This document shows positions 23,730-32,090 of a DNA stretch of 64,000 bases, piece by piece; the first letter of the stretch is position 1, and the number at the start of each line of letters is the position of its first letter. The notes beneath the pieces were generated by a model. It was not told the origin of the DNA, ran no database searches, and was given only the letters and a program-made list of their open reading frames with translations. A program made the translations under genes and the position numbers. The stretch is from Terriglobia bacterium (GTDB taxonomy: Bacteria > Acidobacteriota > Terriglobia > Terriglobales > Acidobacteriaceae), in assembly GCA_020073385.1 (NCBI GenBank), contig JAIQFH010000028.1, forward strand, positions 62,001-126,000, read 5' to 3'.

Positions 23730-23822
23730 CTAGGCCGGCGCCGCAGGCTTGCGACCCAACAGCCGCCTCAAGAAATCAAGAACCACGCGAAATCCCGACC
23801 GCTTTTCCCCAGCCTCACTCAT
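23730..23822 (-). CDS. Possible 30-residue basic peptide downstream of ftsY
   Basis: ATG with AGGGGAGTGATT upstream encodes [20 protein letters not shown] followed by [10 protein letters not shown] and a TAG. The middle forms an amphipathic basic helix. It lies 68 bp after the ftsY stop in the same direction. Too short to judge by composition, and the good ribosome site is the main support. Confidence 0.35.
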   Translation of the reverse strand: MSEAGEKRSGFRVVLDFLRRLLGRKPAAPA

Positions 23823-23845
23823 AATCACTCCCCTAGCCCACGATT

Positions 23846-23880
23846 TTCCTTCGTGTACCTTACGGTCCTTCGTGGTTCAA
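23846..23880. repeat. CTTCGTG-type intergenic repeat
   Basis: TTTTCCTTCGTGTACCTTAC followed by GGTCCTTCGTGGTTCAA. Lies 10 bp past the ftsY stop. Confidence 0.55.
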
Positions 23881-23890
23881 GCTTTTTCTT

Positions 23891-24847
23891 CTACGCAAAC
23901 AACGAATCCACAAACTCCTTCGGATCGAACGGCAGCAAATCCCCGGCCTTCTCTCCCACGCCCACATACCGCACAGGCAGCCCCAACTCCCGACAAATCG
24001 CCACGACCACTCCCCCCTTCGCAGTCCCGTCGAGCTTGGTCAGAACAATCCCGGTGACCCCTGCCGCCTCCGTAAAAAGCCGCGCCTGCTGCAACCCATT
24101 TTGCCCCGTAGTCGCGTCCATCACCAGCAGAGTTTCGTGGGGCGCGCCCGGAATGATCCGCTGTGCCGTCCGCCGCATTTTGTCCAGTTCCGCCATCAGG
24201 CTGGTCTTGGTGTGCAGCCGCCCGGCAGTATCGACCACGACGTAATCCGTCTTGCGCGCAACCGCCGCTTGCAGCGCGTCGAACAACACCGCCGCCGGAT
24301 CCCCACCCGCCTTGGTCTTGATCACTTCCGTCCCGGTGCGCTGTCCCCATATCTCAAGCTGCTCGATCGCCGCCGCGCGAAACGTGTCCGCCGCGCACAG
24401 CAGCACATTCTTCCCCTGCGATCGAAAAAACTGCGACAGTTTGCCGATTGTCGTGGTCTTCCCGGTCCCGTTGACGCCAACAACGAGAATCACCTCCGGC
24501 GTCCCTTCCACTCTACTCACCGGACGCGAATTAGCAGTGTTTAAAATGGCGAGGAGTTCTTCTTTCAACAGCCGCTTTAACTCCTCGACGTTCTTGATCT
24601 GCTTCCGATCAGCCTTCTCCCGCAGCTTTCCCAGGACCTCCTGCGTGGTCGTCGAACCCAGGTCAGCCCCGATCAGCGTGGCCTCAAGATCATCCAGCGT
24701 GTTGCGATCGATCTCCTTGCCAATCGAAACGATATCGTCGATCCGCTCGGTAAGATTCTCCCGCGTGCGCGTGACCGCCTGTTTCATGCGGTCTAGAAAA
24801 CTCGGTTTCTTCTCTTCTTCAAGACTGCCAAACAAAGTCTGGATCAT
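23891..24847 (-). CDS. ftsY: Signal recognition particle receptor FtsY
   Basis: 318 residues. N-terminal four-helix part (1-95), then the SRP GTPase NG domain: G1 [26 protein letters not shown] (I-box), [15 protein letters not shown] and the C-terminal closing motif [16 protein letters not shown]. It lacks the long acidic A domain of the E. coli protein, as is usual outside proteobacteria. It docks SRP-ribosome complexes at the membrane. Start after AGG with a 5-nt spacer. Confidence 0.97.
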   Translation of the reverse strand: MIQTLFGSLEEEKKPSFLDRMKQAVTRTRENLTERIDDIVSIGKEIDRNTLDDLEATLIGADLGSTTTQEVLGKLREKADRKQIKNVEELKRLLKEELLAILNTANSRPVSRVEGTPEVILVVGVNGTGKTTTIGKLSQFFRSQGKNVLLCAADTFRAAAIEQLEIWGQRTGTEVIKTKAGGDPAAVLFDALQAAVARKTDYVVVDTAGRLHTKTSLMAELDKMRRTAQRIIPGAPHETLLVMDATTGQNGLQQARLFTEAAGVTGIVLTKLDGTAKGGVVVAICRELGLPVRYVGVGEKAGDLLPFDPKEFVDSLFA

Positions 24848-24948
24848 AAAAAGCCTAGGATGTGATTATACGGGCCGCCTTCGCGGCCGGTCGTCCAAGC
24901 CTTGCTCATGGATCAGCGGTGGAACTGTCGGATTCTGTCGAAAATGAA

Positions 24949-24976
24949 AAGCGCTGGAGGATCTCCTCCAGCGCTT
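24949..24976 (-). terminator. Hairpin terminator downstream of DUF5818 protein gene
   Basis: AAGCGCTGGAGGA-TC-TCCTCCAGCGCTT, a perfect 13-bp stem, 31 bp past the stop; minus-strand tail TTCATTTTCG is only moderately T-rich. Confidence 0.65.
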
Positions 24977-25007
24977 CGCCATGCGGAATTACCCGGGTCT
25001 CGGACGC

Positions 25008-25475
25008 TTACTTCACCATGATCTTATTGGTGCTCGGGTCCAAGGTACCCTGAACACGAACGCGCTTGCCTTCGAACTTCTTCACTTCGTCCTGATGATC
25101 GATGTCGTAGGTCTTTCCAGAATCGTCCTTCAGAACGTACTTGTCTCCCTGCTTCACGACCGTACCGGAGAAGGTCTGAGTTCCCGCAGCATCTCCACTG
25201 TCGGCCGCAGATCCCTGCGCGCCCGACTCCGGAGTCCGACTGCTCGGCGGAGGAGTGGTCGTGTCTGGGGTTTGCGACGACGGAGACTGGCTCGACGGAG
25301 CCTGCGTGTCCGGCGTCGATTGCGGAGGTGTCGTGTCCGGCGACGAAGAAGGTTGCTGCGCCTGCCGATCCGGCGACGTCGATGGTGCGTTCTGTGCGTT
25401 CAGCGTGCTACCCCAGCAAATCATGCCAAACGCCAAGGCGGCAATAAACGAAAGATTCTGAATCCGTATTTTCAC
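25008..25475 (-). CDS. Secreted DUF5818-like OB-fold protein with disordered linker
   Basis: 155 residues from a GTG preceded by GGAGGACTT; the longer upstream frame has no support. A signal peptide (LSFIAALAFGMICWGSTLNA) is followed by about 75 residues of Ser/Pro/Thr/Gln-rich low complexity. The C-terminal domain of about 55 residues (FSGTVVKQGDKYVLKDDSGK, then VRVQGTLDPSTNKIMV) reads like a small OB-type barrel, as in DUF5818 and related secreted proteins of Acidobacteriota. Biochemical role unknown. Confidence 0.72.
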   Translation of the reverse strand: MKIRIQNLSFIAALAFGMICWGSTLNAQNAPSTSPDRQAQQPSSSPDTTPPQSTPDTQAPSSQSPSSQTPDTTTPPPSSRTPESGAQGSAADSGDAAGTQTFSGTVVKQGDKYVLKDDSGKTYDIDHQDEVKKFEGKRVRVQGTLDPSTNKIMVK

Positions 25476-25841
25476 AAGTCCTCCAGAAGCCAGTGCGGCT
25501 CTTAGGCGCAGGTTGTTGCAAGCGCCCTGCCGTGAAATCGTGACGAAGCCAGCAGGGATGCATTGCGTGTTGTATCTGCGAGAGTTAGCCGTGCGGCTCA
25601 GGAACATTCGCAGCCGATGTGGGCGAACTTCCCGCGTCCGCTACATGGAAGGCCGTAGACGGAAAATGTTACCTTTTGCCGCCAGCGGGAATGCCTTGAG
25701 CATTTCCTGCTCACCTACGCAAAATCTTCCCAAAAGAAAAGAGCCGCGACCAATCGCAGCTCCCCACTCCGGGTGCCCCACCCTTGTCGCGTTTTGTGCG
25801 ATAGGGTGGGATTTTGACTTTTGTAAGTTACGATCCGAGGC
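25476..25841. other. Intergenic stretch between pnp and DUF5818 gene
   Basis: 366 bp with one GGGTGCCCC-type repeat at 25771-25822, 19 bp after the pnp stop. No other structure or gene is supported. Confidence 0.5.
25771..25822 (+). repeat. GGGTGCCCC-type palindromic repeat, copy 3
   Basis: GGGTGCCCCACCCTTGTCGC ... GCGATAGGGTGGGATTTTGACTT. It lies just past pnp and may double as its terminator or 3' stabiliser. Confidence 0.8.
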
Positions 25842-28274
25842 TTAATGCCTTCCACCGCCGCCGTGGCCACCGTGCCCGCCACCGTGACGACCACCACCGC
25901 CTCCACCGCGACCACCGCGCCCGCGACGACCACCACCACCGCCGCCCGGACGTCCCCCACGGCCACCGCGATCTCCGCCGTGCGGACGATCCCCACCATG
26001 CGGACGATCGCCGCCGCCGACATGCGGAGCACCTTCGCGGTTGAAGTTCGGCTCCTCCGGATCATCCGGAAAATTGCCGCCGCCTTCGATCACCAGCGTC
26101 CCGCCCTGCACTGGCTCGATGTCAGCCACAGGCGCCGCTCCAGCCGCTTCCCCGCCGCCCGACGCCGCCATTTTCGCGCGCTGTTCTTTCAGAATCGCCT
26201 TGCGCGAGAGCCGTATGCGGTTGCCTTCCACCGCCAGCACCTTCACCAGCACCTGGTCGCCTTCTTTCAGCTCATCGCGAACATCAGCAATGCGATGCTC
26301 CGCGACTTCACTGATGTGCAGCAATCCTTCGGTTCCCGGAATGATTTCGACGAACGCGCCGAAATCCGCCAGCCGCGTCACTTTCCCGAGGTAGGTCTTC
26401 CCTACTTCCGCCGTCGCCGTGATGTCACCGATAATCTGCAGCGCCTTCGCCGCCGACGCCTGATCGCTCGACGCGACTTTCACCAGCCCGGAATCTTCCA
26501 CGTCGATCTTCACTCCGGTCTGCTCGACGATCGACCGGATCATCTTCCCGCCCGGCCCGATCAGGTCGCGAATCTTGTCCGTCGGAATCTGCACGGTGTA
26601 GAAGCGCGGAGCGTAGTCGGAAATCTTCTCGCGTCCGCTGGAGATCACTTCCTCCATCTTGCCGAGAATGTGCATCCTTCCCCGCTGTGCCTGGGCCAGC
26701 GCTTCGCGCATGATCTGAGAAGTAATCCCCGACACCTTGATATCCATCTGCAGCGCGGTGATCCCGTCTTTCGTTCCGGCAACTTTGAAGTCCATGTCGC
26801 CGTAATGATCTTCCGCCCCCGCGATGTCGGTGAGAATCGCGTAGTCGTCGCCTTCCTTCACCAGGCCCATCGCCACACCGGCGACCGGAGCTTTCAACGG
26901 CACGCCCGCATCCATGAGCGAAAGCGACGCCCCGCACACGGTGGCCATCGACGACGACCCGTTCGACTCCAGAATGTCCGAGACAACGCGCATCGCGTAA
27001 GGCCACTTCTCTTCCGTCGGAAGCACCGAAGAAACCGCCCGCTCCGCCAGCGCCCCATGCCCAATCTCTCTCCGTCCCGCTCCACGCAAAAACGCCACTT
27101 CTCCCACCGAAAACGGTGGAAAATTATAGTGCAGCATGAAGCGCTTTTTGGCTTCGCCTTCGAAGCCTTCGAGGCGCTGCATGTCGTCGCTGGTGCCGAG
27201 GGTTGTCGTTACCAGCGCTTGGGTTTCACCGCGGGTGAAGATCGCGCTGCCGTGAGTTCTTGGCAGGACTCCGGCTTCGATCCAGATTTCGCGGATCTCG
27301 TCGAACGCCCGCCCATCCGGACGCCGCTTCTGATGCGTCACCTGATCGCGGAAGATGCGCTCGCGCAGGGTCTCATAATAATGATCAAGCTTCTTCTTCG
27401 CGTCTTCGTCGTCTTCGGGAAGATCGGCCTCGAGTTTCTTCTTCAGCTCCTTGACCAGCGTGTAACTGGTCGCCTTCGGATGCTTCTTGGTGTCGAGCGC
27501 GTCTGACAGTTCCGCCCCGATGCGTTTCTTCAGATCGTTGTAATACGCGTCGTCGAAAGCCGGGGGCTCAACCTTCCGCTTCGACTTTCCGACCTTGTCG
27601 CGCAGTTCATTGATCGCCTTGCAGATCTTCTTGATCTCGGCGTGACCGAAGTCGATGGCGTCGACGACCGTCTCTTCTTTCACTTCCTTCGCGCCAGACT
27701 CGATCATCACGATGCCCTCGGCCGTGCCGACGACCATAATGTTCAGCAGGCTCTCGCGCATCTCGTCGTAGGTGGGATTGACGATGAACTGTCCGTTGAT
27801 CAGCCCCACGCGCACCGCGCCAATGGGTCCGAGGAACGGAATGTCGGAAACATGCAATGCGGCCGATGCGCCGTTGATGCCGCACACGTCAGGATCATTC
27901 TCGCTATCGGCAGAGAGCACAAACGCAATGACCTGCGTCTCGCACTTGAATCCCTCGGCGAACATGGGGCGGATCGGCCGATCGATCTGCCGGCTGGTGA
28001 GAACTTCTTTCTCACTCATGCGCCCTTCGCGCTTGATGAAGCCTCCGGGGAAACGTCCGCCGGCGTAGGTGTATTCGCGGTAATCGACGGTGAGGGGGAA
28101 AAAATCGATGCCTTCGCGCGGATCGGCATTGGCCGTGGCCGTGGCCAGCACGACGTTTTCGCCGAGCCGGACGACCACGGATCCGTGGGCCTGCTTGGCC
28201 AATTTTCCTGATTCGAATGAGATGGTTTTGCCGCCGGCGAGGGTAACTGTGACTGTCGTTGGTTCTGGTTTCAT
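25842..28274 (-). CDS. pnp: Polyribonucleotide nucleotidyltransferase (PNPase) with Gly/Arg/His-rich tail
   Basis: 810 residues from ATG MKPEPTTVTV (AAGGACAATC upstream). Two RNase PH domains flank an alpha-helical domain; FFPLTVDYREYTYAGGRFPGGFIKRE-type and GEVAFLRGAGRREIGHGALAERA stretches mark them. KH (about 595-655: IRDLIGPGGKMIRSIVEQ) and S1 (about 665-735) domains follow. The last 60 or so residues are a repeat of Arg/Gly/His with DRPHGG and RGGRGG units, absent from E. coli PNPase. It degrades RNA phosphorolytically and can add tails. Downstream of rpsO as usual, but the spacer holds three palindromic repeats. Confidence 0.97.
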   Translation of the reverse strand: MKPEPTTVTVTLAGGKTISFESGKLAKQAHGSVVVRLGENVVLATATANADPREGIDFFPLTVDYREYTYAGGRFPGGFIKREGRMSEKEVLTSRQIDRPIRPMFAEGFKCETQVIAFVLSADSENDPDVCGINGASAALHVSDIPFLGPIGAVRVGLINGQFIVNPTYDEMRESLLNIMVVGTAEGIVMIESGAKEVKEETVVDAIDFGHAEIKKICKAINELRDKVGKSKRKVEPPAFDDAYYNDLKKRIGAELSDALDTKKHPKATSYTLVKELKKKLEADLPEDDEDAKKKLDHYYETLRERIFRDQVTHQKRRPDGRAFDEIREIWIEAGVLPRTHGSAIFTRGETQALVTTTLGTSDDMQRLEGFEGEAKKRFMLHYNFPPFSVGEVAFLRGAGRREIGHGALAERAVSSVLPTEEKWPYAMRVVSDILESNGSSSMATVCGASLSLMDAGVPLKAPVAGVAMGLVKEGDDYAILTDIAGAEDHYGDMDFKVAGTKDGITALQMDIKVSGITSQIMREALAQAQRGRMHILGKMEEVISSGREKISDYAPRFYTVQIPTDKIRDLIGPGGKMIRSIVEQTGVKIDVEDSGLVKVASSDQASAAKALQIIGDITATAEVGKTYLGKVTRLADFGAFVEIIPGTEGLLHISEVAEHRIADVRDELKEGDQVLVKVLAVEGNRIRLSRKAILKEQRAKMAASGGGEAAGAAPVADIEPVQGGTLVIEGGGNFPDDPEEPNFNREGAPHVGGGDRPHGGDRPHGGDRGGRGGRPGGGGGGRRGRGGRGGGGGGRHGGGHGGHGGGGRH

Positions 28275-28328
28275 TGATTGTCCTTCGGAGTGCGGGAGCA
28301 GTGAGCGGTGAGCAGTGAGCAATAAATC

Positions 28329-28380
28329 GGGTGCCCCATCCTTGTCGCGTTCTTTGCGACAGGGTGGGGATTTTGACTTC
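28329..28380 (+). repeat. GGGTGCCCC-type palindromic repeat, copy 4
   Basis: GGGTGCCCCATCCTTGTCGC ... GCGACAGGGTGGGGATTTTGACTTC; nearly identical to copies at 25771 and 28566. Confidence 0.85.
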
Positions 28381-28397
28381 GGGTCTTGCGGACACAC

Positions 28398-28454
28398 AAG
28401 TCAAAGGCTCCACGCTCTTTCGCAAAAAACGCGAAGGAAGAATGGGGCACCCCC
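28398..28454 (-). repeat. GGGTGCCCC-type palindromic repeat, inverted copy
   Basis: Read on the minus strand: GGGGTGCCCCATTC, a CTTCGCG/CGCGAAAG-type core, ending in CCTTTGACTT. With the copy at 28329 it forms a head-to-head pair separated by 17 bp, like a BIME. Confidence 0.7.
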
Positions 28455-28565
28455 GTTTGGGTGCTATCGGAGTAATTCGCTGCGCTTGAAAAACGCACTT
28501 GTGGAGAGTTCCTCGATGCTGGCCGTCTCACCAGAGACGGTGCTCAGAAATACCCAGGGTGGAAT

Positions 28566-28618
28566 GGGTGCCCCATCCTTGTCGCGTTTCGTGCGACAGG
28601 ACGGAGATTTTGACTTCC
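28566..28618 (+). repeat. GGGTGCCCC-type palindromic repeat, copy 6
   Basis: GGGTGCCCCATCCTTGTCGC ... GCGACAGGACGGAGATTTTGACTTCC, 46 bp downstream of the rpsO stop. Confidence 0.85.
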
Positions 28619-28663
28619 ATGATCCAGCGCAGATTCTTTGCTGGAAAGACCCAAGGTCAAGCG

Positions 28664-28930
28664 TTACTTGCGGATACCGAGCTTGCCGATCACGGTCTTA
28701 TAGCGCTCGGAATCGTATTTCTTGAGGTAGTCGAGCAAGCTGCGGCGCTTGCTGACCAGCATGAGAAGTCCCCGGCGCGAGCCGTGGTCTTTCTGGTGCG
28801 TCTTGAAGTGCTCCGTCAACTGGCCAATCCGTTCGCTAAGCAGAGCGATCTGGACTTCTGGGCTTCCCGTGTCGCTTGCATGGGTTCCGTACTGGTCAAT
28901 GAGGGATTTCTTTTGCTCTCTGGCTAACAC
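28664..28930 (-). CDS. rpsO: 30S ribosomal protein S15
   Basis: 88 residues, full length for S15. Core motifs [35 protein letters not shown] and [12 protein letters not shown] are all present. Start is a GTG (MLAREQKK when translated) with GGAG about 13 nt upstream, a loose spacing. It binds 16S rRNA early in small-subunit assembly and is upstream of pnp. Confidence 0.96.
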   Translation of the reverse strand: MLAREQKKSLIDQYGTHASDTGSPEVQIALLSERIGQLTEHFKTHQKDHGSRRGLLMLVSKRRSLLDYLKKYDSERYKTVIGKLGIRK

Positions 28931-29025
28931 TAAACTGGTGCACTCCTGTTCTTAATCGATTGTCTATGTGACGTTTATGAGAATATCACGGCAGATTGCG
29001 CACGGTAAAGGATGGCTTGTCCGAC

Positions 29026-30315
29026 GGTGACGTCAAGCTGCTTGTGTAAATAGGTTGAGGGTGCGGGATCTCCATTCCAGGTTGAATCTCTGGAATATGG
29101 AGTAGATGATGCGATCGACGCTTTCCACATTCACGAAGCACACCATCGGCCTGGTCCGGCGTCGCACCTCGACGAAACAGCGCTCAATGACGTTGGTGGT
29201 GCGTAATTTGCGCCACAAGTGTCGAGGGAAAGCGAAGAACGACAGCAATTCTGGCAAGTCTCGCCCCAACCGTTTCACCATGGCGGGATAGGCGCGTTGC
29301 CAGCGGGCGCGAAATCTGCGGAAAGCGGCTTCGGCTTGCTTCCGGCCCTCGGCTCGATAGATGGCTTGGGCTCCGGCTTTCACTTCGTCGTAGTCGCGCT
29401 TGCGTGCTTTCTCCAGAATGTTCCGCATCTTGTGGACCCAACAGCGCTGATGCCGCACCCGCGGATAGACTGTGCGGATCGCTGCCGCCAAGCCAGCGCA
29501 GCCGTCGCTGAGAATCAGACCTAACGATTGGCCTTCCAGTCCACGACGGTAGAGATCCTGGAGCAGGGCCTCCCAGTCGGCATGGCCTTCGCCCTGGCTG
29601 CGCAAAAACGCCAGCAGATGCCGGCTGCCGTCCTGGCGAATGCCGTAGGCCACCAGCATCTGCACTTGCTTGCGTCCCGCCGGCCGCCGCACTCGCAAGC
29701 TCACTCCATCGAGAAACAGATAGACATAGTCGTCGCTCAACCGCGCCTGATGAAACCGGCGTACCGCCTCATCCAGATCCCGCGTCAGCTTCGACACCGT
29801 CTGGGCGCTCACCGTCTCGCCCGTGATCGTGGCCACCACCCGTCCCACCTGCCGAGTCGAGATCCCCCGCAAAAAAGCCTCCCGGATCAGCAGCGAAACC
29901 TCTTCGGCCCGCCGCTGAAAGCGTTTTAGCCCCACCGGCAGAAAACTTTTTTCCCGGGTGCGCGCGATGCGCAACCGAATCGTCCCAAACCGCGTCACAA
30001 AATCCCGCTCGTAGTAACCATTGCGATAGACCCGCCGCTTCCCCCGTCTGCGCTCATACCGTCCCCAGCCCGAAAACCGGTCGCGTTGCCGCTCCGATTG
30101 CAGCTCGAAGAACTGCTGCCAGGCTTGCCGCGTCTGCCCATACAGGTCTCCCCAAAAGCTCTCTTTCATCTCGGCCAGAAAATGTTGGAAATGCTCCGTG
30201 ATCGGGATTATCTTCGCCATTGGGTGTAGGTCTCCTTTTCGGAAAAGGCTTTAGCTTGCGAGGCCAAAGCCAACTTACACCCTCTTGCCTTTTACACAAT
30301 CAAAGTTACGTCACC
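29026..30315 (-). mobile_element. Complete IS256-family insertion sequence
   Basis: About 1.29 kb bounded by imperfect inverted ends. Both read GGTGACGT inward, then share TTGTGTAAA and AGGGTG at the same spacing over about 38 bp. The transposase ORF fills it and its stop lies inside the left end. Flanks (GTCCGAC on the left, CGGGCGTT on the right) show no target duplication, so the element probably moved or deleted neighbouring DNA after insertion. The right flank is an interrupted reverse transcriptase gene. Confidence 0.88.
29033..30220 (-). CDS. IS256-family (Mutator-like) transposase
   Basis: 395 residues, full length. The DDE triad is recognisable: Asp in YVYLFLDGVSLRV, Asp in LGLILSDGCAGL and Glu in TTNVIERCFVEVRRRTRPM. 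The family zinc/His region CWVHKMRNILEKARK is also present. No frameshift or stop interrupts it, so it may be active. Start after AGGAGACCTACACCC. Confidence 0.94.
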   Translation of the reverse strand: MAKIIPITEHFQHFLAEMKESFWGDLYGQTRQAWQQFFELQSERQRDRFSGWGRYERRRGKRRVYRNGYYERDFVTRFGTIRLRIARTREKSFLPVGLKRFQRRAEEVSLLIREAFLRGISTRQVGRVVATITGETVSAQTVSKLTRDLDEAVRRFHQARLSDDYVYLFLDGVSLRVRRPAGRKQVQMLVAYGIRQDGSRHLLAFLRSQGEGHADWEALLQDLYRRGLEGQSLGLILSDGCAGLAAAIRTVYPRVRHQRCWVHKMRNILEKARKRDYDEVKAGAQAIYRAEGRKQAEAAFRRFRARWQRAYPAMVKRLGRDLPELLSFFAFPRHLWRKLRTTNVIERCFVEVRRRTRPMVCFVNVESVDRIIYSIFQRFNLEWRSRTLNLFTQAA

Positions 30316-31063
30316 CGGGCGTTTACGGCCACGCTTGCTCGAGTGCCGCTGCGCAAAGCGACCAAATTCGACGAGCTTGGTCTTTGACGGTTCCAGAGTT
30401 AAACCAAACTTCCCCAGTCTCTGGCACAGTGCTTTCTGGACACGTAGAGCATCCGCGCGATATTGGAAACACAGCACAAAGTCGTCAAGGTACCGCACCA
30501 TGTAGGCTTCGCCCCGCAACCGAGGCTTGACCACGCGCTCGAACCACAGATCGAGCACATAGTGCAGATACGCATTACTCAGCAAGACGCTGATCGAACC
30601 ACCTTGTGGCGTGCCCTCCTCGTTCGCACGCACCTCTCCATCTTCCAGAATGCTTGCTTTCAGCCAGCGTCGGATCAGGCTGATCAGACGCGGGTCTCCC
30701 ACCCGATGTTCGACAAAGCGGAGCATCCATTCGTGACTTAAGCTCCCGAAAAAGTTCTTGAGGTCCGCCTCCAGCACCCATTCCACTTTCCGGCCAGAGA
30801 TCACTTCGTGCAAGCTGGCCAGCGCTTGATGGGCACCCCGCCCAGGCCGTCCGCCAAACGAGCAGGGCAGAATGACAGAGATTCTCCCAAACTCGTTCCT
30901 TGGTGATGTGATGGGCCAGTGACGTAAACCGGAGCTTTGGTTCACACCGAGCTCTCGCTGCTATTCGTTCGAATCCTGTTGTCATGGTTGGCGATTCTTC
31001 TCTTTGCATAGAAGGCCGAATCCTCCCTTTGAATGGAGCCCATGTCTCCTTCGAACTATTCAA
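30316..31063 (-). pseudogene. Broken group II intron reverse transcriptase/maturase
   Basis: The 5' part (to about 30885) reads RFTSLAHHITKERVWENL, the typical start of group II intron RTs. It then jumps, with a frame change and loss of roughly 80 residues, to CSFGGRPGRGAHQALASLHE. After that RT motifs run in order: LEADLKNFFGSLSHEW, EEGTPQGGSISVLLSNAYLH and active-site YMVRYLDDFVLCF, up to RKRPG. There the IS256 element cuts it, so the RT end, maturase domain and intron domains V/VI are missing on the other side. Non-functional. Confidence 0.85.
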
Positions 31064-31815
31064 CTTCCGCTGACCGCTTCCCCATGTAGTCGGCTCTCCC
31101 GACCGCAGAGTAATATCAGTCAGTCTGACTTCCGGCGAGCCATCAGGTCATCCTTGCTTTGTCGGCTTGTCTGACCTTACAAGCTAGTTCAGCTTGAACC
31201 CGTCGGATCTCCCTTGTTCCCATAGAATCCTTTGGTTGCATGCTGGCGGTACGAACCCCGGAAGCATCCCTGGATACTTGCCATATCGCATCCAGTGTTC
31301 CTGCCTTCCCCATTGGGGGATTAGGTCGGCTACTTCCATCTCGATCGATTTCGGGGCTATTTTGTCGTTCACTGATATTCCGGCCTGCAACCTCCCTGTC
31401 TCCGCTTCGCAATGGCCGTTGCCGGACATCACGCAAGACTCGGTACGCGGCTGCGAGCTAGGCTTTGCCGCGGTCTCCATCTCAGGAAACTGAACTCCAT
31501 GAGCTTTCAAGGCACAACCTCCATTGACCCGGACGGGCGGGCCAGCCGGAGCGTTGGCTAGAAAAGCGTCCACCACGGAGGCACGGATCACGTCCCAAGC
31601 CCCACTCAAGCCAAAACCGGGCTTGAGTGGGCCAACGGCCTAGCGAACACCCGCCCGCCACCCGCAGTTGATACCAAGTAGGGATCCTTCGACTGCGGGT
31701 GAGCTTCGCTTTGCTCAGCTCACTCCTCGCTCAGGATGACAAACGGTTAGGAGTGTCGGCTGAATAACCGGCTTGGGTGGGCCACCCGGCTTCCTTAACG
31801 TTTGCCGCTGGGTCT
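31064..31815. other. Remnant intron/intergenic region
   Basis: The part next to the broken RT (about 31064-31500) sits where group II intron RNA domains I-IV would lie, but no 5' boundary (GUGYG) was found. The rest holds hairpin 31601-31631 and a TCATCCTGAGC-type repeat (about 31683-31740). An open frame across 31184-31609 looks like chance reading of intron RNA. Confidence 0.45.
31601..31631. repeat. 12-bp inverted repeat (CCCACTCAAGCC)
   Basis: CCCACTCAAGCC, loop AAAACCG, GGCTTGAGTGGG. A related word, GGCTTGGGTGGG, follows near 31771. Confidence 0.65.
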
Positions 31816-32089
31816 TTACATGCTCGGTGCCGGCGTTCCATCGGACCATTTGTCTACTACTACCAGGAAGACGGACAGTGGTGGGAAGGTTTTGAGTTGT
31901 GGGTAGGCTTCGGCGGAGATGTACCAGTAATTTACAGAGAGGACTGGGGAGTTGGTGAGATTGGCGCCCCAGGCTGTGTCGTTTTTGTCGGTTTGGAAGA
32001 ACATCAGGTGAGGCATGTTGTGGTCGCCGCTGTCCGTGAGGTAGGAGGACCTGGACATCATGTAGGAGACAGTTCCTTGTTCGAGAACA
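31816..32089 (-). pseudogene. Truncated tandem copy of the 32091-32804 gene (C-terminal part only)
   Basis: Encodes VLEQGTVSYMMSRSSYLTDS ... HLMFFQTDKNDTAWGANLTN ... VDKWSDGTPAPSM. This parallels MEPGAMCYMMSKQGYGGDS ... HLMFFYSQIAPATWGAGLPG ... VQRWSDGTEAR at the end of the gene immediately upstream. It begins within a few bases of that gene's stop, in another frame and without its own signal peptide or ribosome site. A partial tandem duplication that has since diverged. Confidence 0.7.
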
Positions 32090-32090
32090 T

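Larger units (their letters stand above)
23422..23890. other. Repeat-dense spacer between ribD and ftsY
   Basis: Contains a threefold 47-bp tandem repeat, one GCGGCCC-TAAA palindromic repeat, a possible 30-codon ORF on the minus strand and a CTTCGTG-type repeat. Each is listed separately. Confidence 0.6.
28275..28663. other. rpsO-pnp spacer carrying three palindromic repeats
   Basis: 389 bp between two genes that are normally closely linked. It holds an inverted pair of GGGTGCCCC-type repeats (28329, 28398) and a third copy (28566). No gene is supported. Confidence 0.6.

Noticed and set aside
25842-27506. Long plus-strand frame (553 codons) opposite pnp
   Set aside because: Antisense shadow of the PNPase gene caused by strong codon bias; peptide is Arg/His-rich without domains.
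31184-31609. 141-codon minus-strand frame upstream of the broken RT
   Set aside because: Position and lack of domains fit chance reading of intron RNA or intergenic DNA.
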